23,824 nt of DNA from assembly GCA_000433535.1 (NCBI GenBank), contig FR892671.1, positions 115,309 to 139,132 of the forward strand, written 5' to 3'. The position numbers and the translations under genes are program-made. The notes under the pieces are model-generated. The model was not told where the DNA came from and did no database searches. It saw only the letters and a list, made by a program, of their open reading frames with translations. Shown piece after piece: positions 7,526 through 14,603 of this stretch (positions are counted from its first letter, which is position 1; each line of letters starts with the position of its first letter). The stretch comes from Dorea sp. CAG:317. GTDB taxonomy: Bacteria > Bacillota > Clostridia > Lachnospirales > Lachnospiraceae.

Positions 7526-8449
7526 ATGGGATACAGAGGCATTGAACCAAATAACATCATTTCAATTGAGCGAATCTACAGCATTCATTACTTTGAATAT
7601 ATGAGCGATTTCTCTTTCGAGGGAGAGGCTCACGATTTCTGGGAATTTATCTATGTGGATAAGGGAGAAGTCGGTGTGACTGCCGGCAAAACTTTCACTG
7701 TATTAAAGAAGGGGGAAATCCTGTTCCATCAGCCAAATGAATTTCACAACGTGAAGGCAGTAGGCGGTATTGCCCCGAATCTCATCGTTGCTTCTTTTAG
7801 TTCAAAAAGTCCAGCTATGGAATTTTTCAAAAGAAAGACATTAAATATTGATGAAAATATCCACTATCTTCTTGCTGACATTATAATAGAAGCAAGGAAA
7901 TTATTTGACTGCCGGTTAGACGACCCTTATCTGCAGAACATGCCTCTGAGCGACTCGGCTCCGGCAGGTTCAGAACAACTGATCCGTCTCTACCTGGAGA
8001 ACATGTTGATTCATTTGACCCGCAAATATCAGAACCCTCTTGTTCTTGGCAAAGCATCACTGAAAACTGAACCATTCAAAGCTTCTAAAAATAAAGGAGA
8101 TATTGAAATTTTTAATCGGGTAAGCGCTTATCTGGGAAATCATATAAACGAACATATCAGCATCGAACAAATCTGCCGGGATAATCTGGTTGGTCGTTCT
8201 CAGCTTCAGAAGATTTTCAAAGAGCAGTGCGACCTTGGCATTATTGAGTATTTCTCTACACTCAAGATCAACGCTTCCAAAGAGCTGATCCGCACAAGAC
8301 ACATGAATTTCACCCAGATTGCAGAGCAGCTTGGTTATACGTCCATCCATTATTTTTCAAGACAGTTTAAAAAAATCACCGGAATGACACCATCAGAATA
8401 TGCCTCTTCCGTAAAGGCTGTGGCAGATGGAAGTTTTGAAGAGAATTAA
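7526..8449 (+). CDS. AraC-family transcriptional regulator
   Basis: This 307-residue protein has an N-terminal cupin-like sensor domain (residues about 20-100; HDFWEFIYVDKGEVGV, LFHQPNEFHNV) and a C-terminal double helix-turn-helix (about 195-298; HISIEQICRDNLVGRSQLQKIF and FTQIAEQLGYTSIHYFSRQF, then KKITGMTPSEY). The ATG at 7526 has AAAGGAG a few bases upstream. It is transcribed divergently from the sugar-binding-protein operon and lies between it and the GH112 block, so it is the likely local activator, responding to an imported sugar or a breakdown product. The repeated ACAATnnTGCA sites upstream of both blocks are candidate targets. Which ligand it senses is unknown. Confidence 0.93.
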   Translation: MGYRGIEPNNIISIERIYSIHYFEYMSDFSFEGEAHDFWEFIYVDKGEVGVTAGKTFTVLKKGEILFHQPNEFHNVKAVGGIAPNLIVASFSSKSPAMEFFKRKTLNIDENIHYLLADIIIEARKLFDCRLDDPYLQNMPLSDSAPAGSEQLIRLYLENMLIHLTRKYQNPLVLGKASLKTEPFKASKNKGDIEIFNRVSAYLGNHINEHISIEQICRDNLVGRSQLQKIFKEQCDLGIIEYFSTLKINASKELIRTRHMNFTQIAEQLGYTSIHYFSRQFKKITGMTPSEYASSVKAVADGSFEEN

Positions 8450-8466
8450 AATATACCAAAAACAAA

Positions 8467-8492
8467 CGAGCCGCATATTAATATGCGGCTCG
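8467..8492. terminator. bidirectional terminator between convergent regulator and nagB
   Basis: This is a perfect 26-base palindrome with half-site CGAGCCGCATATT. On the leftward strand it is followed by TTTGTTTTTGG, a good tail for ending nagB. The rightward tail (AATTAATAT) is weaker. It sits between two convergent stop codons at 8449 and 8511. Confidence 0.85.
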
Positions 8493-8510
8493 AATTAATA
8501 TCGCTCTATA

Positions 8511-9242
8511 TTATCTTGGAACCTTTGATAATGCAGCTTCGTCTGCCACAAGAATCACATCTTTGTGGAACTGTAAGATAGAAGCCGGAACTTCCGGTGT
8601 TACCGGTCCGAAGAATGCTTTCGCAACTGTATCTGCCTTATCTTCTCCGCTTACTACTACTAAGATCTTCTTTGCCTGCATGATTGTTCCGATTCCCATT
8701 GTATAAGCCTGTTTCGGCACATCATCCGCAGAAGCGAAAAATCTCTTATTTGCCTCGATGGTACTTTCCTGAAGATCTACACAGTGTGTGGTCTTCTCAA
8801 AGACTGTATCCGGCTCATTAAATCCGATATGTCCATTGTGTCCAAGACCAAGAAGCTGAAGATCCTGACCGCCAAGAGAACGAATCAACTCTTCGTATCT
8901 TGCACATTCCTCATTGGCATCCTCTTTTGTTCCATCCGGAAGATGTGTATTTTCCGGTTTTACATTGACATGGTCAAAAAGATTGTCGTGCATAAAATAG
9001 TAATAGCTCTGATCATTCTCTCTTGGAAGTCCTTTATATTCATCAAGATTCACTGTTGTCACCTGAGAGAAATCAAGGTCTCCCTGCTCGTATTTTTCAA
9101 CCAGATTCTTATATGCTCCGATCGGCGTAGAACCAGTTGCCAGTCCAAGCACACAGTCCGGTTTTAAAACTACCTGTGACGCAATGATATTTGCCGCCTT
9201 TTTACTCATGTCTTCATAATCTTTTGCTCTGTAAATTTGCAT
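8511..9242 (-). CDS. nagB: glucosamine-6-phosphate deaminase
   Basis: This 243-residue protein has the short Firmicutes NagB length. It converts GlcN-6-P to fructose-6-P and ammonia, the last step of amino-sugar catabolism. It shows the phosphate-binding GLATGSTP (33-40), the active-site DEY with D67, and GHNGHIGFNEP with H138 and E143, matching the catalytic His and Glu of E. coli NagB; the Asp of E. coli is Asn here, as in Bacillus. The start ATG has GGAGGAT nine bases upstream. It follows the CBM9-like gene by 32 bases and is likely cotranscribed. Neither nagA nor a GlcNAc 6-kinase is in the window, so the GlcN-6-P would come from elsewhere. Confidence 0.95.
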   Translation of the reverse strand: MQIYRAKDYEDMSKKAANIIASQVVLKPDCVLGLATGSTPIGAYKNLVEKYEQGDLDFSQVTTVNLDEYKGLPRENDQSYYYFMHDNLFDHVNVKPENTHLPDGTKEDANEECARYEELIRSLGGQDLQLLGLGHNGHIGFNEPDTVFEKTTHCVDLQESTIEANKRFFASADDVPKQAYTMGIGTIMQAKKILVVVSGEDKADTVAKAFFGPVTPEVPASILQFHKDVILVADEAALSKVPR

Positions 9243-9274
9243 TTGATATCCTCCTTAAGATATAAAAATATAAT

Positions 9275-9895
9275 TTATGCTTCTACAATGTCGGCAGTTG
9301 CAAAGAACTCCGGCAGATGAAAGCTCGGAATCTCGGTCCGAATCGGCGCATAGGACGCATAATGTTCAATCTCTGCCGCTTCGGATATTTTGTAGAAATT
9401 ACACCAGAAGCTGCTGCCTACATCCAAATGAAGCGGTCCGTAGATCTTCTCCAGAATCGCAATCGGCAAATGTAGTTTCATACTCCACGACTCTTCGTCG
9501 ATTGTAGTTTTGCAGTCGAATTTTTCCATCTCCTCCGGCGTAAAATACGTCCGATAGATACGCTCTTCTCCATATTCCGCACGAAGCGCACCATTCGCAT
9601 TCACTTCTAAATTCAAATACAACGCATTCGTATTTCGCTCTCTCTCAGAATCAAACTGAAAAAAAGCCTCCATCGCACTGTCTCGATATACAGGATCTTG
9701 ATTCTTCTCATAAACACGAAGCGGATTTTTCTCCTTGCATACCATCTTTAAATAGAAACCATCCGACGGCACAAATCCAAGATATCCATATGTCTCCGGT
9801 ATTTGCGTTGTTCCCCACAGAAGATGTTCCACTCGAAATGGTTCCACGTTTTCTAATTCTTCAGCGCTGCTGATCGCCGGCACTTCTATTCTCAT
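9275..9895 (-). CDS. CBM9-like cytoplasmic carbohydrate-binding-fold protein
   Basis: This 206-residue protein has no signal peptide or membrane segment. It looks like the carbohydrate-binding family 9-like (DOMON-type beta-sandwich) proteins found as stand-alone genes in Firmicutes. Supporting stretches are DGFYLKMVCKEKNP, YRDSAMEAFFQF, ALYLNLEVNANGAL, WSMKLHLPIAILE and FWCNFYKI, the order of strands expected in that fold. The frame is open 29 codons further upstream, but that extension is unusual and hydrophobic; the ATG at 9893-9895 with an AGAGGGGG site is preferred. Its role is unknown. Position before nagB, and divergence from the GH112 gene, tie it to intracellular amino-sugar or disaccharide metabolism. 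I recognise the family only by pattern. Confidence 0.65.
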   Translation of the reverse strand: MRIEVPAISSAEELENVEPFRVEHLLWGTTQIPETYGYLGFVPSDGFYLKMVCKEKNPLRVYEKNQDPVYRDSAMEAFFQFDSERERNTNALYLNLEVNANGALRAEYGEERIYRTYFTPEEMEKFDCKTTIDEESWSMKLHLPIAILEKIYGPLHLDVGSSFWCNFYKISEAAEIEHYASYAPIRTEIPSFHLPEFFATADIVEA

Positions 9896-9953
9896 ACCCC
9901 ACACCCCCTCTTTCTTACAAATATACCAAAAAGTGAAGAAAAAGACAAGGTTT

Positions 9954-10002
9954 ACAATTATGCAACATTTACAATCGTGCAAAAAAAGTAACCAATCGTG
10001 CT
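9954..10002 (+). promoter_or_regulatory. three tandem operator-like repeats in the GH112/CBM9 divergent region
   Basis: ACAATTATGCA (9954-9964) and ACAATCGTGCA (9971-9981) match ACAATnnTGCA; CCAATCGTGCT (9992-10002) is a weaker third copy. Starts are 17 and 21 bases apart, and the third copy ends next to the -35 of the GH112 promoter, the usual place for an AraC-family activator. Read leftward, the first copy overlaps a possible CATAAT -10 (9957-9962) for the CBM9-like/nagB transcript. Confidence 0.55.
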
Positions 10003-10003
10003 A

Positions 10004-10032
10004 TTGAATTATCCGGCACAATTCCATATACT
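10004..10032 (+). promoter_or_regulatory. promoter of the GH112 phosphorylase gene
   Basis: TTGAAT (10004-10009) and TATACT (10027-10032) are spaced by 17 bases. The predicted transcript start, near 10039, leaves an untranslated leader of about 108 bases before the ATG at 10147. Operator-like repeats abut the -35. Confidence 0.6.
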
Positions 10033-10146
10033 CAACTTATAACTATTTTTATAAATAATATTTTATGGATAGTACCAAAAAGGTCCGAAAACTCTCTTTC
10101 GCTTACGCAAAAAAGCGGGTAACGGCCTTGAGGAAAGGAGATTAAT

Positions 10147-12303
10147 ATGTCAAAAACAAAAGGAAGAGTTACTTTACCAAGTGAATCTAATTTTTTAAAC
10201 GAGACAAAAGAAATGCTGGACCGCTGGGGCGCGGACGCTCTTCGTGACAGTGATGGAACAAAGCTTGACGCCGCTACGAAAGCATTGGACGCCAAGATCT
10301 ATACAACTTATTTTGTCGCAAGGGGACACAACGAATTTGCACAGGAGCATATGGATGAATGCCAGCAGATGCTCTTAATGTCTAAACATAATGTAGCAAC
10401 CGAAAATACAGTGACCATTGATTTTCTCGACGGATATTACAGAGAACAGGTTGTCGCCGACTATGTACACGACCCGAAGAAATGGTGGGAAGTCATCGAC
10501 CGTACAACAGGGGAAGTTGTGCCGGTTTCCTGCTGGGAAGTGGATCAGGACAAGGATCTTGTAACAATCAAAGATGCTGTGCCTTTCCACGAGTACACTG
10601 TTTCTTTCTTCGTATACGCAATCTGGGATCCGACTCAAATGTACAACCACATCACTAATAACTGGGGTGACAAGCCGCACGATATTCCATTCGATGTTCG
10701 CCAAGCAAATTCCGGTGCATTTGCAAAGGATTACTTAAAACAGTGGCTCATCGACAATCCGGATACTGATGTCGTAAGATTTACCACATTTTTCTATCAT
10801 TTTACACTGGTATTCAACGATCAGGCAAAAGAGAAATTTGTAGACTGGTTTGGATATGGTGCAACGGTTTCCATCAAAGCATTAGAGGAATTTGAGCAGG
10901 AATACGGATACGCTCTTCGCCCGGAAGATATCGTAGATAACGGTTACTACAACTCTACCTTCCGCGTACCTACCCGTGCATACCGTGACTACATGGACTT
11001 CATCCAGCGTTTCGTTGCGAAAAAGGCAAAAGAGCTTGTAGAGATCACACACGAAGCCGGACGTGAAGCGATGATGTTCTTAGGCGATAACTGGATCGGA
11101 ACCGAGCCTTACGGACCGTATTTTGAAGATATCGGACTGGACGCAGTTGTAGGTAGTGTCGGCGGCGGCGCTACTCTTCGTCTGATCTCTGACATTCCGG
11201 GTGTAAAATATACCGAAGGCCGTTTCCTTCCATATTTCTTCCCGGATACATTCTACGAAGGAAACGATCCTTGTATCGAAGCCATTGACAACTGGCTCAG
11301 CGCAAGACGTGCTCTGATGAGAAATCCTGTGGACAGAATCGGATACGGCGGATATTTAAGCCTTGCTTATAAATTCCCGAAATTCGTGGACTATATTGAG
11401 AAAGTAACCGACGAGTTCCGTCTCATTTACGACAATGTAAAAGGTAAAAAAGCATACTGCGGACTGAAAGTCGGTATTCTGAACTCCTGGGGAAAAATCC
11501 GTTCCTGGCAGCCTTATATGGTGGCGCACGCATTATGGTATAAGCAGACTTACTCTTACTTCGGCATTCTGGAATCTTTAAGTGGTGCTGCGGTAGACGT
11601 ACAATTCTTAAGCTTTGATGAAATCCGTGAACATGGCGTTCCGGCTGACATTGATGTCATCATCAATGCAGGGGATGCAGGAACTGCTTTCTCCGGCGGC
11701 GAAGAATGGCTGGATGAAAAGCTTGTGACAACCATTCGCCAGTGGGTATATAATGGCGGCGGTTTCGTAGGTGTCGGTGATCCGACCGCAATACATCACG
11801 GCGGAAGATTCTTCCAGCTTGCTGATATCCTCGGTGTAGATAAAGAACTTGGTTTCACGTTATCTACCGACAAATATTTCAAGACTGCCTTAGACAAGCA
11901 CTTCATCACAGAAGACAGAAGCGCAGACTTTGATTTCGGAGAGAGCAAGCATGATATCTATGCTCTGAGCCCTGCAACAGAGATCATCGAATACTCTAAC
12001 AACGAAGTACATATGGCAGCAAATACTTACGGAAAAGGACGCGGCGTCTACATCTCCGGTCTGCCATACAGCTATGAGAATACAAGACTTCTCATGCGCG
12101 CAATGTTCTATGCAGCAAGCAAAGAAGACCGTTACCACATCTGGTACGCCGACAACTTAAACTGCGAAGTCAACGCATATCCGGAAAGCGGAAAATACGC
12201 GATCTTAAACAACTCAAACGAGACACAGACAACCAAGTTCTATGATGGCGAAGGAAACTGTGAGACTATCACATTAGAACCTTGTGAGATCCTGTGGAGA
12301 TAA
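10147..12303 (+). CDS. lnpA: GH112 1,3-beta-galactosyl-N-acetylhexosamine phosphorylase
   Basis: This 718-residue cytoplasmic protein resembles bifidobacterial galacto-N-biose/lacto-N-biose phosphorylase (about 750 residues) along its length: GRVTLPSE (6-13), IWDPTQMYNHITNNWGD (159-175), DVVRFTTFFYHFTL, MMFLGDNWIGTEPY (309-322) with D314 aligning with the proposed proton donor Asp313 of B. longum, GVKYTEGRFLPYFFPDTFYEGNDP, the C-terminal Rossmann-like part (INAGDAGTAFSGG, GGGFVGVGDP) and GKGRGVYISGLPYS. It splits Gal-beta-1,3-HexNAc with phosphate to Gal-1-P and HexNAc without spending ATP. AAAGGAG at 10134-10140 fixes the start. The missing ~30 residues relative to Bifidobacterium lie in the C-terminal half. 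GH112 also includes Gal-beta-1,4-rhamnose phosphorylases; NahK, nagB and GalE next door favour HexNAc, but LNB versus GNB preference is open. Confidence 0.9.
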   Translation: MSKTKGRVTLPSESNFLNETKEMLDRWGADALRDSDGTKLDAATKALDAKIYTTYFVARGHNEFAQEHMDECQQMLLMSKHNVATENTVTIDFLDGYYREQVVADYVHDPKKWWEVIDRTTGEVVPVSCWEVDQDKDLVTIKDAVPFHEYTVSFFVYAIWDPTQMYNHITNNWGDKPHDIPFDVRQANSGAFAKDYLKQWLIDNPDTDVVRFTTFFYHFTLVFNDQAKEKFVDWFGYGATVSIKALEEFEQEYGYALRPEDIVDNGYYNSTFRVPTRAYRDYMDFIQRFVAKKAKELVEITHEAGREAMMFLGDNWIGTEPYGPYFEDIGLDAVVGSVGGGATLRLISDIPGVKYTEGRFLPYFFPDTFYEGNDPCIEAIDNWLSARRALMRNPVDRIGYGGYLSLAYKFPKFVDYIEKVTDEFRLIYDNVKGKKAYCGLKVGILNSWGKIRSWQPYMVAHALWYKQTYSYFGILESLSGAAVDVQFLSFDEIREHGVPADIDVIINAGDAGTAFSGGEEWLDEKLVTTIRQWVYNGGGFVGVGDPTAIHHGGRFFQLADILGVDKELGFTLSTDKYFKTALDKHFITEDRSADFDFGESKHDIYALSPATEIIEYSNNEVHMAANTYGKGRGVYISGLPYSYENTRLLMRAMFYAASKEDRYHIWYADNLNCEVNAYPESGKYAILNNSNETQTTKFYDGEGNCETITLEPCEILWR

Positions 12304-12320
12304 AAACTTTCCTTAACAAG

Positions 12321-12353
12321 AATCAGGGACGGGTTAAAAACCCGTCCCTGATT
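12321..12353. terminator. bidirectional terminator between GH112 and araD genes
   Basis: The 15-bp perfect arms 12321-12335 and 12339-12353 (AATCAGGGACGGGTT) flank a three-base AAA loop, between the convergent stops at 12303 and 12383. Tails are only moderately U-rich. The GGGACG core also occurs in the repeat cluster at 803-943, so a repeat-derived origin is possible. Confidence 0.75.
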
Positions 12354-12382
12354 GTATTTATGAACACTCTACTCTTCTCATC

Positions 12383-13084
12383 TTATTTACCCGGCTGTCC
12401 ATAATATGCATTGGCGCCGTGTTTTCTATAATAGTGCTTGTCCTGCAATTCCTGTGGCGCAGGCTGATTCTTTGGATTGATCATCTCACAACGGGCAGCC
12501 ATTTTTGCCACCTCTTCCAATACAACCGCATTATGTACCGCCTCATTCGCATCCTTGCCCCATGTAAACGGACCGTGATTCTTACAAAGTACCGCCGGCA
12601 TTGCCTCACTGTCAATTCCACATGCTTCAAAATGGTCTACAATCAATACGCCTGTATTTTTTTCATATGCTTCGTCAATCTCTTCTTTTGTTAGATTTCT
12701 CACACATGGAACTTCTCCGTACAGATAATCTGCATGAGTCGTTCCATAACAAGGAATTCCTCTTCCTGCCTGCGCCCAGCTTGTAGCCCATGGGGAATGT
12801 GTATGCACAACTCCGCCAATCTGAGGGAACCGATTATAGAGTTCCACATGGGTTGCTGTATCAGAAGATGGATTATATTTTCCTTCTACTTTGTTTCCAT
12901 CAAGGTCAACCACTACCATATCTTCCGGTGTCAGCTTATCATACTCAACACCGCTTGGTTTGATAACAAACAATCCTTTTTCCCTGTCAATCCCACTGAC
13001 ATTTCCCCATGTAAATGTCACAAGATCATACTTCGGCAAAAGCATATTTGCCTCATATACTTCTTTCTTTAACTGTTCCAGCAT
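12383..13084 (-). CDS. araD: L-ribulose-5-phosphate 4-epimerase
   Basis: This 233-residue class II aldolase-fold protein is very like E. coli AraD from the first residue (MLEQLKKEVYEANMLLPKYDLVTFTWGNVSG) to the end (KHYYRKHGANAYYGQ). The zinc ligands are H94, H96 and H170; the AraD-type catalytic residues D75, D119 and Y228 sit one position from E. coli numbering. The GTTHADY and NHGPFTWG stretches separate it from L-fuculose-phosphate aldolase. It converts L-ribulose-5-P to D-xylulose-5-P, which enters the pentose phosphate pathway. It is the last gene of the arabinose operon, 19 bases after the fucose-isomerase-like gene, with AGAGGAG before the ATG. Confidence 0.96.
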   Translation of the reverse strand: MLEQLKKEVYEANMLLPKYDLVTFTWGNVSGIDREKGLFVIKPSGVEYDKLTPEDMVVVDLDGNKVEGKYNPSSDTATHVELYNRFPQIGGVVHTHSPWATSWAQAGRGIPCYGTTHADYLYGEVPCVRNLTKEEIDEAYEKNTGVLIVDHFEACGIDSEAMPAVLCKNHGPFTWGKDANEAVHNAVVLEEVAKMAARCEMINPKNQPAPQELQDKHYYRKHGANAYYGQPGK

Positions 13085-13103
13085 AATCTTCTCCTCTTAT
13101 TCC

Positions 13104-14588
13104 CTATCCCCATGGATTTTCCGTTGGATATCTCACACCCGCCGGCTGATTGTAACCAATCTCTTCTACCGGTACTCCGATATATTTAAATACTTCATAC
13201 AGTGCTTTCCCGTAATTTCCGAATGCAACTGCTCCGTGATGCGGATAACCACCTTCAATCAGAACATGGCGATAGAATCTTCCCATCTCCGGAATTGCAA
13301 ATACACCGATGGATCCAAAGGATCTTGTTGCCACCGGAAGAATCTCTCCCTGAGCAATATAACCGCGAAGAATATTGTCCGCTGTGCTCTGAAGACGGAA
13401 GAATGTAATATCTCCCGGTACCAGATCGCCTTCTAATGTTCCCTGTGTTACCTCCTCCGGCAATGTTCTTGCCATGATCATCTGATACTTCATCACACCG
13501 CAAGACAACTTGCTGGAAGCAGTATTTCCACAGTGGAATGCCATAAATGTATCTTTCTGTGTATAATCAAATTTACCTTTAATCTCGGCCTCGTACATAT
13601 CTGCCGGAACAGAATTGTTAATATCCAGAAGTGTTACCGCATCCTGACTGATTACCGTTCCGATAAATTCACTAAGCGCACCGTAAATATCTACTTCACA
13701 GGACACCGGAATTCCCTGTGCAGCAAGACGGCTGTTTACATAACAGGGAACGAATCCGAACTGTGTCTGGAATGCAGGCCAGCATTTTCCGGCAATGGTC
13801 ACATATTTGCGATACCCTTTATGCTCTTCTACCCAGTCTTTCAAAGTCAACTCATACTGCGCAAGCTTTGACAGAATCTCCGGTTTTTTATTTCCTTCCC
13901 CAAGCTCCTCTTCCATCTCTTTTACAACTGCTGGAATACGTTCATCTCCGGCATGCTTGTTAAATGCTTCAAAAAGGTCAAGCTCAGAGTTTTCTTCAAT
14001 TTCTACACCAAGATTGTAAAGCTGCTTGATCGGTGCATTACATGCAAGGAAATTAAGCGGTCTTGGACCAAAGCTGATAATTTTCAAATTCTGGAGTCCT
14101 TCTACTGCACGGGCAATTGGAAGGAAATCACGGATCATGTCTGCACATTCTTCCGCTGTTCCAACCGGATACTCTGGAATATACGCTCTTACATTGCGAA
14201 GCTTTAAGTTGTAACTTGCATTCAGCATACCACAATATGCGTCTCCACGTCCTTGAACAAGATTATCTCCAGTTTCTTCTGCTGCTGCAACGAACATCTT
14301 CGGTCCATCAAAATGCTTTGCGAGCAATGTCTCAGAAATCTCCGGTCCAAAGTTTCCAAGATATACACAAAGAGCATTACAGCCTGCTTTCTTGATATCT
14401 TCTAATGCCTGTACCATGTGGATCTCACTCTCAACGATACAGATTGGGCACTCGTAAATGTCTGCCTCATCATATTTTGCCTGATATGCCTCTACCAATG
14501 CCTTTCTTCTGTTTACAGACAGACTCTCCGGGAAACAATCCCGGCTTACTGCCACAATACCTACTTTGATTTTTGGAATGTTAATCAT
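13104..14588 (-). CDS. L-fucose/L-arabinose isomerase-family protein
   Basis: This 494-residue protein belongs to the FucI/AraA-like ketol isomerase superfamily but is clearly distinct from the AraA encoded in the same operon. Candidate metal ligands are E298 (SCEVDIYGA) and D322 (LLDINN), spaced 24 residues apart exactly as E337 and D361 in E. coli FucI; PHHGAVAFG near 449-457 could supply the histidine. FucI itself is about 590 residues, so this is a shorter relative. It would interconvert an aldose and a ketose; the substrate (L-arabinose, D-arabinose, L-fucose or another) is not evident. It lies 15 bases after the FGGY kinase with AAAGGAG before its ATG. A dedicated role with the kinase and AraD is inferred, not shown. 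Confidence 0.8.
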   Translation of the reverse strand: MINIPKIKVGIVAVSRDCFPESLSVNRRKALVEAYQAKYDEADIYECPICIVESEIHMVQALEDIKKAGCNALCVYLGNFGPEISETLLAKHFDGPKMFVAAAEETGDNLVQGRGDAYCGMLNASYNLKLRNVRAYIPEYPVGTAEECADMIRDFLPIARAVEGLQNLKIISFGPRPLNFLACNAPIKQLYNLGVEIEENSELDLFEAFNKHAGDERIPAVVKEMEEELGEGNKKPEILSKLAQYELTLKDWVEEHKGYRKYVTIAGKCWPAFQTQFGFVPCYVNSRLAAQGIPVSCEVDIYGALSEFIGTVISQDAVTLLDINNSVPADMYEAEIKGKFDYTQKDTFMAFHCGNTASSKLSCGVMKYQMIMARTLPEEVTQGTLEGDLVPGDITFFRLQSTADNILRGYIAQGEILPVATRSFGSIGVFAIPEMGRFYRHVLIEGGYPHHGAVAFGNYGKALYEVFKYIGVPVEEIGYNQPAGVRYPTENPWG

Positions 14589-14603
14589 GTTATTTTCTCT
14601 CCT

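Noticed and set aside
9896..9982. 29-codon hydrophobic extension of the CBM9-like gene that would look like a membrane anchor
   Set aside because: It would run through the operator-like repeats and promoter region, and the ATG at 9893-9895 with its purine-rich site begins the recognisable domain. A membrane-anchored form cannot be fully excluded.
10147..12303. Alternative call of the GH112 protein as beta-1,4-galactosyl-rhamnose phosphorylase
   Set aside because: The locus has NahK, nagB and GalE but no rhamnose genes, and the sequence closely follows bifidobacterial GNB/LNB phosphorylase. The enzyme assay would still be decisive.
12383..13084. AraD read as L-fuculose-phosphate aldolase because a FucI-like gene is adjacent
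   Set aside because: GTTHADY, NHGPFTWG and the D75/D119/Y228 set match ribulose-phosphate 4-epimerase, and full-length similarity to E. coli AraD is high.
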